Of a stretch of DNA of 64,000 nt, positions 53,676-61,794 are shown in pieces (the first letter of the stretch is position 1; the number at the start of each line of letters is the position of its first letter). The DNA is from an uncultured Veillonella sp. (lineage in GTDB: Bacteria > Bacillota > Negativicutes > Veillonellales > Veillonellaceae): the NCBI GenBank assembly GCA_934202095.1, contig CAKPXN010000002.1:22737-86736 (forward strand), read 5' to 3'. The notes below the pieces were generated by a model, which made no database searches, was not told the DNA's origin, and worked only from the letters and a program-made list of their open reading frames with translations. A program made the position numbers and the translations under genes.

Positions 53676-55244
53676 ATGTACAGTTTAACGAGAGAAGCAT
53701 CACAACATATTGATGCCTATGTACCGCGTCATCTACACGTGCCTTTGGAGTTGCTCATGGAAAATGCAGGTCGAGGTATAGCCGATGCGTTGGTAGATGT
53801 AGAAGGAGACCGTTTTCACGAGAATCCTTTTACAGGTATGGTTCTATTTGTGTGCGGTGTTGGTAACAATGGAGCCGATGGACTGGTAGCGGCTCGTCAT
53901 TTAATGGAACAACGAATTCCCGTTACCATTGCATTAGTAGGTAATGTGGCACATGGTAGTGAGTTATTTAATAAACAATTGACCATGGTGCGTGCCATGG
54001 GAATTGATATTGTTTCTTTTGAAAGTTTTAGTGATTGGTCCCGTGTTCATGTTGTCGTAGAAGGTTTGATGGGAACAGGTTTTCAAGGAGAATTACGAGA
54101 ATCTGTAACATCTGTACTACATGACATCGATGTGGAACGCAACCAATATGGATTTTCTCTATGGGCTATCGATGTGCCCGCTGGTGTTGATGCCACTACG
54201 GGGCAGGCTTCGGATTATACATTGTCCTATGATGCGACAGTGACCTTTGGGTCCATTAAAGAGGGACTATTGTTATACCCTGGCAAATCCTTGGCAGGCA
54301 CAGTGATCATCGCACCGTTAGGGGTACCTTGGGAATTAGCATTAGGATCAGAGGCGCCGTTTAATACAGCACATTACGTTTTGTATGACCGTTTAGCTTC
54401 ATTGGAACTTAGTGATCGAATGCCGCAGGCCCATAAGGGTGTTAATGGTAATGCTTTAATTGTGGGCGGTTCTGAATCAATGGTAGGAGCACCTATCATG
54501 AGCGCGGAGGCGGCCGTACACGGTGGGGCCGGTAAGGTTTCATTAGTCGTTTCTAACAGTATGCGACCTATCGTACAGTCTAAATGCATACCAGAAATTA
54601 TGGTATTGCCATTAGAGAATATAGGTTCCACTAATTTACAATCTTATGATGTTGTTGCCGTTGGCCCAGGATTAGGACGCACAGATGAAGCAAAAGTATT
54701 GGTAAATTCTTTGTTAGAACGACAATCAGGACATATGGTCATTGATGCAGATGGCTTATATGCACTCGGTACAATTGGTCATGTATATGCACATGGTGAT
54801 AAAACAATTACCTATGAAGGCAATATGCAGTTTAAAAATTGTATTATGACCCCGCATCTAGGAGAATTCAGCCGGCTTATTGATACATCCATTAATTTTA
54901 TAGAGAAGCATTATGTAGATTTAGCGATTCAATTTGCTGTAGCTCATAATGTAGTACTTGTTTTGAAGGGAATTCCTAGTTTAGTTGCCTTTCCTACCGG
55001 TGAAGTATATATCAATATGATAGGCAATCCTGGTATGGGTACCGGTGGTATGGGGGATGTCTTAACGGGCATTATCACGGCCTTTGTAGCACAAGGCTAT
55101 TCCTTACAATCTGCAGCTTTATTAGGTGTCTATGTACATAGTCGAAGCGCTGATATATTGGCTGAAGAAAAGCCTTGGGGCTATACGCCAAGTGATGTAA
55201 GCCAATCCGTTGGTTTGGTATTACAAGAGTTATTGAAAGGATAG
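53676..55244 (+). CDS. nnr: Bifunctional NAD(P)H-hydrate epimerase / ADP-dependent dehydratase
   Basis: Repairs hydrated NADH and NADPH. It has 522 residues with two domains. The N-terminal epimerase (NnrE/YjeF-N, about 1-215) has LELLMENAGRGIADAL, CGVGNNGADGLVAARHL and AIDVPAGVDATTG. The C-terminal ribokinase-like dehydratase (NnrD, about 235-520) has KGVNGNALIVGGSESMVGA, VGPGLGRTDEAK, MTPHLGEFSRL and the catalytic GTGGMGDVLTGIITAF near the end. The ATG overlaps the acpS end region closely. The fused form is the usual one in bacteria. Confidence 0.94.
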   Translation: MYSLTREASQHIDAYVPRHLHVPLELLMENAGRGIADALVDVEGDRFHENPFTGMVLFVCGVGNNGADGLVAARHLMEQRIPVTIALVGNVAHGSELFNKQLTMVRAMGIDIVSFESFSDWSRVHVVVEGLMGTGFQGELRESVTSVLHDIDVERNQYGFSLWAIDVPAGVDATTGQASDYTLSYDATVTFGSIKEGLLLYPGKSLAGTVIIAPLGVPWELALGSEAPFNTAHYVLYDRLASLELSDRMPQAHKGVNGNALIVGGSESMVGAPIMSAEAAVHGGAGKVSLVVSNSMRPIVQSKCIPEIMVLPLENIGSTNLQSYDVVAVGPGLGRTDEAKVLVNSLLERQSGHMVIDADGLYALGTIGHVYAHGDKTITYEGNMQFKNCIMTPHLGEFSRLIDTSINFIEKHYVDLAIQFAVAHNVVLVLKGIPSLVAFPTGEVYINMIGNPGMGTGGMGDVLTGIITAFVAQGYSLQSAALLGVYVHSRSADILAEEKPWGYTPSDVSQSVGLVLQELLKG

Positions 55245-55248
55245 GTAG

Positions 55249-56187
55249 ATGACGAGATTACAACGAATACTACTATGCTTCATAGCTTTATTAGTGCCAC
55301 TCTTTGTGCTTGCAGGTTGTTCAAATTCAGATGTATCCAAAGCGGCTACACAAGCCGTGTCTGCATCATCTAATTATTCTATTGATACAAAGCAGACCAA
55401 TGCAGAAGGGCATGTTGATATCTATATGCTAGATATCGGCCAAGGGGATGCATTACTTCTTAAAGTTGGTGATGAATATAGCATGATTGATACGGGCGAT
55501 ATAGAGCATCGTGAAAATATTGTGGCTCAATTACACAATATGGGTGTTACAAAGCTAAAAAATGTAATTATCACACATCCTCATGCAGATCATATGGGTG
55601 GTTTTCTAGCTATTGCAAAAGCGATGCCTATAGAACATGTATATGATGATGGTATTTCTGTTGACAATAATATGTATAAAACATATGAAAAATGGATTGA
55701 GAAAAAGAATATTCAACGCACTACGTTAAAGAAGGGTAGTACTGTTGATTTTGGTCATGGTGCAGTATTTGTAGTATATGCGCCTTGGGATGATACATTA
55801 GTAGACAAAAAAGGGCAACCGGATTTAAATAATAATTCTATTGTTGGTAAATTTATATTTGGTAAATTTTCTATGCTCTTTACAGGTGATGCAGAATTAC
55901 AAGAAGAACAACGGCTTATAAAAGAGCAAAATAGTAAGCTCTTTGCTCGTGTTTTAAAGGTTGGTCATCACGGTTCGCGTACAAGTAGTTCAGAAGATTT
56001 CCTAAAATCTGTTAAACCAGAGAGTGCATTAATCTCTTGTGGGTTATATAATAAGTATGGTCATCCTCATGATGTAACATTACGTCATTTGAATGAACAC
56101 AATATCGCCATTTATCGTACAGATACGATGGGACGTATTCATATTAGTACGGATGGGAATGAATGGCAAATTTCTACAGAGCGATGA
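55249..56187 (+). CDS. ComEC-like metallo-beta-lactamase-fold lipoprotein
   Basis: Predicted lipoprotein of 312 residues with a hydrophobic signal and lipobox LAGC, lipidated at Cys24. The mature part is a metallo-beta-lactamase fold like the C-terminal domain of the DNA-uptake protein ComEC. It has YMLDIGQGDALLLK, the metal motif HPHADHMGG (His110, His112, Asp114, His115), MLFTGDAELQEE and LKVGHHGSRTSSSEDFL. No membrane-channel domain is present. It is probably an extracytoplasmic nuclease or phosphodiesterase anchored to a membrane. It follows nnr by 4 bases. A role in nutrient nucleic acid use or DNA processing is inference. Confidence 0.82.
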   Translation: MTRLQRILLCFIALLVPLFVLAGCSNSDVSKAATQAVSASSNYSIDTKQTNAEGHVDIYMLDIGQGDALLLKVGDEYSMIDTGDIEHRENIVAQLHNMGVTKLKNVIITHPHADHMGGFLAIAKAMPIEHVYDDGISVDNNMYKTYEKWIEKKNIQRTTLKKGSTVDFGHGAVFVVYAPWDDTLVDKKGQPDLNNNSIVGKFIFGKFSMLFTGDAELQEEQRLIKEQNSKLFARVLKVGHHGSRTSSSEDFLKSVKPESALISCGLYNKYGHPHDVTLRHLNEHNIAIYRTDTMGRIHISTDGNEWQISTER

Positions 56188-56345
56188 TAAATATGTATAA
56201 TCCGTATACATATCTTCATGTTTGTATGAAATAATCTATCTATAATCTAACATTAGTTTATGGATAGATTGGAACGATGAGATGAAAGACTAAGTATCAT
56301 CGGCTCATCTCTATGGTTTGGACAAAAAGTATGTCAGTTAGATTG
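56188..56345 (+). promoter_or_regulatory. Structured intergenic region before the amidase gene
   Basis: Two AT-rich inverted repeats are visible: ATATGTATA/TATACATAT (56191-56213) and AATCTATC/GATAGATT (56233-56270). Neither has a good T-run. I see no clear promoter or known riboswitch, but the spacing suggests a separate transcript for the amidase. Confidence 0.35.
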
Positions 56346-56356
56346 GAGTGAATGTA

Positions 56357-57448
56357 TTGCGTAAACTATTTTTAATTTGCTTTGCTTTTCTCATGGCTGT
56401 ACCACTGATGTTAAGTCAAGCAAAGGCTGCTAATTTACAGGATGCTCGTTGGGTAACGAGAACTGATGCACCTGTTCCATATGTACGTATGGTTATGGAT
56501 TTATCGACTCCTGTGAAAGCGGCAGCATCCATCAGTAAAGATGGAAAAACGACAACGGTTACTTTGAAGAATACGAAGCTAAAAACGGCGAAGAATACAA
56601 TTTATATGGATTCTTCTATTGCTAGCGTAGCTCAACTTTCACAAGTAGGCAAAGATGTGGCAGTTATGATTAAAACTCCATCCGCATTGGATACTAATGA
56701 TGTGAAGGTTTTCTCTTTGAAGAAGGATACAGTTAATCAAAAGCCGTATCGAATCGTTGTAGATGTACAGAAAAAAGGCGTGGCTCCAAAACCTATTAAT
56801 TATGGTAAGAAACCATCCCCAGTTACAGCGCCAGCAAGTAGTAAAGGGTCCAGTAAATACTCTGTATCAGGAGGTTTATCTGGTAAGGTAATTACTATTG
56901 ATCCAGGTCATGGTGGTAGCGACCCAGGTGCTATTGGACCTACAGGGTTCCAAGAAAAAAGTGCAACATTACCGATTGCTAAATATTTGAAATCAGCTTT
57001 AGAAGCTCGCGGTGCTAAGGTATTCATGACTCGTACTACAGATGTCGATGTTTATGGTCCTAATGCGAGTGGTGTTGATGAGTTGGGTGCTCGCGTTAAT
57101 ATAGCAAACTCCCATAATTCAGATGCTTTTGTAAGTGTTCATATTAACTCTTTCAACAACCCAAGTGTAGGTGGCATTGCTACATACTACTATTCTAAAA
57201 CTGGTAATGACGCTCGCTTAGCACAAAAAGTACAAAATCAAATTGCTAATGTGCCTGGTTTTAATGGTGACAGAGGTATTCAAGAAGGCAATTTATATGT
57301 ATTAAGACATACAAATATGCCTGCCATTCTTGTAGAATTAGGCTTTATTTCTAATCCTAATGAAGAACGCGCATTGAAGAGCGAACAAACAGAGCAAGAT
57401 TTTGCAAATCGCATTGCGGCTGGTATTGCTAGTTACTTTGGAGGCTAA
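56357..57448 (+). CDS. N-acetylmuramoyl-L-alanine amidase with AMIN domain
   Basis: Periplasmic zinc amidase that cuts peptide stems from glycan strands. It has 363 residues, started at TTG 56357 eight bases after TGGAG; GTG 56348 overlaps that site. The signal peptide (about 1-24) ends in SQAKA. The AMIN domain spans about 26-125. After a Pro/Ser linker, the Amidase_3 domain (about 170-363) has ITIDPGHGGSDPGAIG with zinc His, the Glu in TGFQEKS, AFVSVHINSF and AILVELGFISNP with catalytic Glu. This is the AmiC-like layout used in diderm cell separation. A GerMN lipoprotein gene starts 2 bases later. Confidence 0.92.
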   Translation: MRKLFLICFAFLMAVPLMLSQAKAANLQDARWVTRTDAPVPYVRMVMDLSTPVKAAASISKDGKTTTVTLKNTKLKTAKNTIYMDSSIASVAQLSQVGKDVAVMIKTPSALDTNDVKVFSLKKDTVNQKPYRIVVDVQKKGVAPKPINYGKKPSPVTAPASSKGSSKYSVSGGLSGKVITIDPGHGGSDPGAIGPTGFQEKSATLPIAKYLKSALEARGAKVFMTRTTDVDVYGPNASGVDELGARVNIANSHNSDAFVSVHINSFNNPSVGGIATYYYSKTGNDARLAQKVQNQIANVPGFNGDRGIQEGNLYVLRHTNMPAILVELGFISNPNEERALKSEQTEQDFANRIAAGIASYFGG

Positions 57449-57450
57449 GG

Positions 57451-58011
57451 ATGAATATTCGAAATCAAATAACAGTGATTGCTTGTATCGGCATCCTAGC
57501 TTTTACAGCAGGCTGTAATTCCAATCAAATGCAAAATACAGGTTCTACAAACGTAAGTCAAGAGGTGAAGGTCAATAAAGATGCTGAAACAGCTAAGGCT
57601 TCTAGTGAATCTGTAAAAATGGTATTCTTTGTTCCTACTGAAGATGGTTCGGGTGTTAAACAACAATCCGTGGATATTGCAGCAGATAAGGTAACACCAA
57701 AGGCTGCATTGCTTGCCATGTTAAAGGCTGATCGCCAACAAAAGTATCCTATTTTTGATAAGGCGATAGAAATGAATTCTGTAACTGTTAAAGATGGCAT
57801 TGCCTCTGTAGAGGTTAATAAGGCCTTTGTTGATGGCAAAGGTGGCGACCTGACTGTTAAGTTGCAAATGGCTGCTATCGTAAATACATTGACATCCTTT
57901 GATAATATCAATGGTGTGCTCTTTGTATGTGATGGCAAGAAGGTTCCCGTTGTAGGTGCATTTGATACGAAGAGTCCTGTTAAACGGATGGAACAATTAA
58001 TTAAAAAATAA
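57451..58011 (+). CDS. GerMN-domain lipoprotein
   Basis: Predicted lipoprotein of 186 residues with signal and lipobox TAGC, lipidated at Cys22. The mature part after a 35-residue linker is a single GerMN domain (about 55-180): VKMVFFVPTEDGSG, TPKAALLAMLKADRQQ, SVTVKDGIASVEVNKAF and LQMAAIVNTLTSFDNINGV. The family is named from Bacillus GerM, a sporulation and germination protein, but it is widespread outside spore formers. It is cotranscribed with the AMIN amidase, so a role in peptidoglycan remodelling is likely. A strong terminator follows. Confidence 0.88.
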   Translation: MNIRNQITVIACIGILAFTAGCNSNQMQNTGSTNVSQEVKVNKDAETAKASSESVKMVFFVPTEDGSGVKQQSVDIAADKVTPKAALLAMLKADRQQKYPIFDKAIEMNSVTVKDGIASVEVNKAFVDGKGGDLTVKLQMAAIVNTLTSFDNINGVLFVCDGKKVPVVGAFDTKSPVKRMEQLIKK

Positions 58012-58016
58012 TATGG

Positions 58017-58054
58017 AAATCGACCTCATGTGTATGATGAGGTCGATTTTTTTT
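58017..58054 (+). terminator. Intrinsic terminator after the GerMN gene
   Basis: A perfect 13-base stem AAATCGACCTCAT/ATGAGGTCGATTT with 7-base loop is followed by a T-run. Confidence 0.9.
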
Positions 58055-58109
58055 GCATTCCTATATATGTTACAATACATATAGTGCATAAGATAAAAAG
58101 GGTGATATT

Positions 58110-59087
58110 GTGGAACTTAAAACTCTTGGTGAATTTAATTTCATACATAGTATTGAATCGGATACAATATATGACGATAGAACAGTGGTGCAAGGCATCG
58201 GCGATGATTGTGCTATTTATAAGGCAACGGAAGGGTATGACCAACTCGTAAGCACGGATACCATGGTGGAAGGCGTTCATTTTAGCTTTCACTACATGAT
58301 GCCTTATGATGTGGGATATCGTTTGATGACGGCTAATTTGAGTGATATTGCTGCGATGGGAGGTATACCTCGTCAAGTTGTACTGTCTGTGGCTGCACCT
58401 GGTCATATAGATACGCGAATTTTGGATGAAATTTATAGAGGTATTAAGGAGCAATGCCAACGATATCATGTAAATCTTATTGGTGGTGACACTGTCAGTA
58501 CAGATGGACCTATGGTATGGACCATTACCATCATAGGCGAAGTGCCTAAAGGTAAAGCGATATTAAGAAGCGGCGCTAAACCTGGGGACGTAGTGGGCGT
58601 TACTAATTATATTGGTTATGCTGCCACAGGGTTAGGATCCTTATCATATAACCTTGATGGCTATCCTATGACGCGCATTGGTCATCAACGACCAGAACCT
58701 CAAATTGAATTAGGCCAATCGTTACGCGAACTTGGCATACATAGTATGAATGATATTAGCGATGGCCTTAGTAGTGAGTTGAATGAAATTGCAAAGGCCT
58801 CACATGTTTCAATCGTCATTGATGAATCACTTATTCCATTGCATGAAGAAACATATAAATTAGCAAACGCATTACATACTAATCCTGTTGATTACGCCTT
58901 GTTGGGCGGCGAAGATTTTCAGCTCGTATTTACGGCCCCTAAGGAGCTTTCACAGGCATTAGAACAGTTGGGACCTATCACATTAATTGGTGAGGTCATA
59001 GAAGGGAAACCGATGGTACAATCGGTGACTAAGAATAAAGAGATACGCTTATTAGAAGCGAAAGGATATAATCATTTTCATGAGTAA
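58110..59087 (+). CDS. thiL: Thiamine-monophosphate kinase
   Basis: ATP-dependent last step to thiamine diphosphate. It has 325 residues from GTG 58110 after AAAAGGG. AIR-synthase-like fold with LGEFNFIHSI at the N-terminus, the metal Asp pair in GIGDDCAIYK near residue 31, STDTMVEGVHF near 50, LSDIAAMGG, GGDTVSTDG and DISDGLSSELNEI near residue 210. No TPP riboswitch is found in the 100 bases upstream. It heads a tightly packed operon with tsaE, tsaB, rimI and tsaD, and overlaps tsaE by 8 bases. The thiL-tsaE link is common in Firmicutes. Confidence 0.95.
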   Translation: MELKTLGEFNFIHSIESDTIYDDRTVVQGIGDDCAIYKATEGYDQLVSTDTMVEGVHFSFHYMMPYDVGYRLMTANLSDIAAMGGIPRQVVLSVAAPGHIDTRILDEIYRGIKEQCQRYHVNLIGGDTVSTDGPMVWTITIIGEVPKGKAILRSGAKPGDVVGVTNYIGYAATGLGSLSYNLDGYPMTRIGHQRPEPQIELGQSLRELGIHSMNDISDGLSSELNEIAKASHVSIVIDESLIPLHEETYKLANALHTNPVDYALLGGEDFQLVFTAPKELSQALEQLGPITLIGEVIEGKPMVQSVTKNKEIRLLEAKGYNHFHE

Positions 59088-59571
59088 AAATAAAGTTATA
59101 TTAGAAACGCATTCCGTAGAGGATACGCAATGTTTTGGTGAACGCCTAGGCCAGTGGGTCAAAGAGTCTGGTAGTCCACTATGCATGGCATTAATTGGTG
59201 ATTTAGGGACTGGTAAGACTCATATGTCTCAGGGAATAGCAAAGGGTCTTGGCGTGTCGGAGGATATTACAAGTCCTACATTTTCTCTTATGAACACCTA
59301 TATGACAATGGCCGGTGAAATATACCATTTTGATTTATATCGTATGGATGATGTAAGTGAATTAGAAAATATTGGATTTTATGAATTTACAGAGGATCAA
59401 GTTGCCATCGTAGAGTGGGCGGATAAGTTTGAAGATGAATTGCCCGATGAAACGTTATGGATTCATATTGATTCGATTGATACTCACTCTAGACGGATTA
59501 CATTAGAGAGCGATGTACTTGACGCTGAAACATTGAATACTTTAGGAGGTACATATGTGGTTGGGAATTGA
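59080..59571 (+). CDS. tsaE: t6A synthesis ATPase TsaE
   Basis: Small P-loop ATPase that assists the TsaB-TsaD complex in making t6A37. It has 163 residues, slightly longer than usual. Walker A is IGDLGTGKTHMSQGIAKG near residue 40, followed by TSPTFSLMNTY, the conserved HFDLYRMDDVSELE and VAIVEWADKFEDELP. The ATG lies within the thiL end, and tsaB begins 17 bases before its stop, so translation of the three is coupled. The tsaE-tsaB-rimI-tsaD order is standard. The C-terminus beyond residue 145 is not conserved. Confidence 0.95.
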   Translation: MSKNKVILETHSVEDTQCFGERLGQWVKESGSPLCMALIGDLGTGKTHMSQGIAKGLGVSEDITSPTFSLMNTYMTMAGEIYHFDLYRMDDVSELENIGFYEFTEDQVAIVEWADKFEDELPDETLWIHIDSIDTHSRRITLESDVLDAETLNTLGGTYVVGN

Positions 59572-60310
59572 AACGAGTTCTGTCGTTTCTAGTGTTGCCG
59601 TTATGGATGAACGTCAACTACTGGGAGAAATTACAATCCAAGCCGGTCTGACTCATTCTGAGCAATTAGTGCCTCATATTCAATCATTGCTAGAGATGAC
59701 ACGGGTAGAAAAATCCGATTTAAAAGGAATCGTTGTTGCTAGTGGTCCTGGTTCCTTTACGGGTTTGCGCATTGGTATGGGAACGGCAAAGGCGATGGCG
59801 TATGCATTACATATACCTTTATACGGCGTTATGACTATGGATGGACTAGCTCGTAATATTCCATACACTACTGATATGATTTGCACGGTAATTGATGCGC
59901 AAAAGAAACATGTCTATGCGGCTCTATATACTTATGATGGAGAGCATTTGCAGGTGAAGGAAGAACCATTTGTGGTGGAAGCCACGTCATTAGTAGAACG
60001 ATTACGAAATCAACATAAACGCGTCATATTTGTGGGCGATGGTATTAAGCGGATTGCTCCACTAGTAGAAGATGATGCATTATTAATCATTGGTGATCCA
60101 ATCTATCGTATACCTAAGGCTAGTTCTTTATTATTAAGTGCCCGTCCTATGATTGAACGAGGCGAAAGTGCTGATCCTATGGATATGGTACCGTACTATA
60201 TTAGACGGTCCGAAGCAGAAGTATTGTGGGAAGAAAAACATAAAGATAATCCTGCTATGTTAAAGGAGAATCCTACAGTCACTGTAATCGAAGCGGCAGG
60301 TGAAAAATAG
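59555..60310 (+). CDS. tsaB: t6A synthesis scaffold TsaB
   Basis: ASKHA-fold partner that dimerises with TsaD and activates it. It has 251 residues. The N-terminus WLGIETSSVVSSVAVMD and LTHSEQLVPHIQSLLE are followed by the family signature VVASGPGSFTGLRIGMGTAKA near residue 70, then VIDAQKKHVYAALY. The C-terminal half is less conserved and ends in VPYYIRRSEAEVLWEEKH. The ATG follows AGGAGG inside the tsaE end. It lacks the metal-binding His residues of TsaD, as expected. Confidence 0.94.
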   Translation: MWLGIETSSVVSSVAVMDERQLLGEITIQAGLTHSEQLVPHIQSLLEMTRVEKSDLKGIVVASGPGSFTGLRIGMGTAKAMAYALHIPLYGVMTMDGLARNIPYTTDMICTVIDAQKKHVYAALYTYDGEHLQVKEEPFVVEATSLVERLRNQHKRVIFVGDGIKRIAPLVEDDALLIIGDPIYRIPKASSLLLSARPMIERGESADPMDMVPYYIRRSEAEVLWEEKHKDNPAMLKENPTVTVIEAAGEK

Positions 60311-60312
60311 AG

Positions 60313-60762
60313 ATGACAGTCCGTAGAGCAACGATTGAGGATGCAAAGGAAATTTTTGCTATTGAAATGGAATGCTTTTCTGTTCCTTGGAGTATAGATT
60401 CCATAGAAACAGAATTAGTTAATGAAGATAAGAAACTCTATTATGTCGTAGAAGATGCCAATGGTGTTGTAGGTTATGCAGGAGCGTGGCTCGTATATGA
60501 TGAAGGGCAAATTACAAATATTGCGATACGTCCATCTGCAAGACGCCAAGGCTTTGGTGCTAAACTAACGAGTGCATTGATAGAGGAATGTTTTAAACGA
60601 GGCATGCATGAAATCTTTTTAGAAGTTCGTATATCTAATTTATCTGCATTATCTTTATACCGCCAATTGGGGTTTACTGTAAAAGGTATGCGAAAAAATT
60701 ATTACTCAGAGCCTAAAGAAGATGCGTATATCATGTCTCTTATTAAAGAGGAAGGAAAATGA
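60313..60762 (+). CDS. rimI: GNAT acetyltransferase RimI
   Basis: N-alpha-acetyltransferase related to the enzyme that modifies ribosomal protein S18. It has 149 residues. The GNAT core is visible: FAIEMECFSVPWSIDSIE at the N-terminus, ITNIAIRPSARRQGFGAKL with the acetyl-CoA loop near residue 75, EIFLEVRISNLSALSLYRQLGF, and GMRKNYYSEPKEDAYIMSL at the end. Its place between tsaB and tsaD is the canonical rimI position. It overlaps tsaD by 4 bases. Substrates other than S18 are possible. Confidence 0.92.
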   Translation: MTVRRATIEDAKEIFAIEMECFSVPWSIDSIETELVNEDKKLYYVVEDANGVVGYAGAWLVYDEGQITNIAIRPSARRQGFGAKLTSALIEECFKRGMHEIFLEVRISNLSALSLYRQLGFTVKGMRKNYYSEPKEDAYIMSLIKEEGK

Positions 60763-61793
60763 GTGTATATACATTAGCATTAGAAAGTAGCTGTGATGAA
60801 ACATCGGCAGCTGTACTTAAGGATGGCCGTACAGTACTTTCTAATGTCATATCGAGTCAGGTGCCAATTCACCGAAAATTTGGTGGTGTAGTGCCAGAAA
60901 TTGCATCCCGTCATCATATAGAACAAGTTATCCCTGTTATTGATAAGGCTCTAGCGGATGCTCATGTCACATTGGATGCTATCGATCATATAGGGGTTAC
61001 CTATGGCCCTGGATTAGTAGGAGCTCTATTAGTTGGTGTAGCGGCTGCAAAAGGCTTATCCTTTGCTACGGGGATTCCATTAGTACCTGTTCATCATATG
61101 GAAGGTCATATTTTTGCTAATTTCTTAGCTAATCCTACATTAGAACCACCATTTTTAAGCCTTGTTGTATCCGGCGGTCATACTATGCTAGTTCATGTGA
61201 AAGGTTATGAAGAATTTGAGATTTTAGGACAAACACGTGATGATGCGGCAGGTGAAGCTTTTGATAAAATAGCCCGTGTCATGGGATTTCCTTATCCTGG
61301 GGGACCTCATATTGATGCATTAGCTAAGGAAGGTAATCCAGATGCGATTGAGTTTCCAAAGGCTCTTAGTGAATCTGGAAATTTTGAGTTTAGCTTTAGT
61401 GGATTAAAATCGGCCGTCCTTAATTACTTAAATAGTAAATCCCAAAAGGGTGAAGACATAAATAAGGCTGATGTGGCAGCGTCCTTTCAAAAGGCCATCG
61501 TAGATGTTCTGGTAGAAAAAACTAAGGATGCAGCTCATACACTAGGGGAAACTAAAATAACCATCGCTGGTGGTGTATCGGCCAATCAAGGACTACAAGT
61601 AGCATTAGAGAATATGTGTAATGAAGAAGGATTTACATATTACAAACCAGGCAAAATTTTAGCTACTGATAATGCGGCTATGATCGGGTGCCGTGCTTAC
61701 TATATGGCACAAGCCGGAAAGTTCTGCGATTTACATTTAAATGCTAAGCCTAGTGTGCCAATTGGTACCGTTGCATGGGTAGAAGGTAACTAG
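60759..61793 (+). CDS. tsaD: tRNA N6-adenosine threonylcarbamoyltransferase TsaD
   Basis: Catalytic subunit that moves the threonylcarbamoyl group onto A37 of ANN-decoding tRNAs. It has 344 residues. The N-terminus has LALESSCDETSAAVL. The iron-binding HHMEGHIFANF lies near residue 112, with SLVVSGGHTMLVHV, TRDDAAGEAFDKIARVMGF and PYPGGPHID. NFEFSFSGLKSAVLNY and ITIAGGVSANQGLQ follow, and the last metal residue lies in ATDNAAMIG near residue 300. The ATG overlaps the rimI stop, and the sensor kinase gene starts one base after its stop. Confidence 0.96.
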   Translation: MSVYTLALESSCDETSAAVLKDGRTVLSNVISSQVPIHRKFGGVVPEIASRHHIEQVIPVIDKALADAHVTLDAIDHIGVTYGPGLVGALLVGVAAAKGLSFATGIPLVPVHHMEGHIFANFLANPTLEPPFLSLVVSGGHTMLVHVKGYEEFEILGQTRDDAAGEAFDKIARVMGFPYPGGPHIDALAKEGNPDAIEFPKALSESGNFEFSFSGLKSAVLNYLNSKSQKGEDINKADVAASFQKAIVDVLVEKTKDAAHTLGETKITIAGGVSANQGLQVALENMCNEEGFTYYKPGKILATDNAAMIGCRAYYMAQAGKFCDLHLNAKPSVPIGTVAWVEGN

Positions 61794-61794
61794 T

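Noticed and set aside
58012-58110. TPP riboswitch upstream of thiL
   Set aside because: The interval is mostly the previous terminator and is too short; no THI-box-like sequence is visible.
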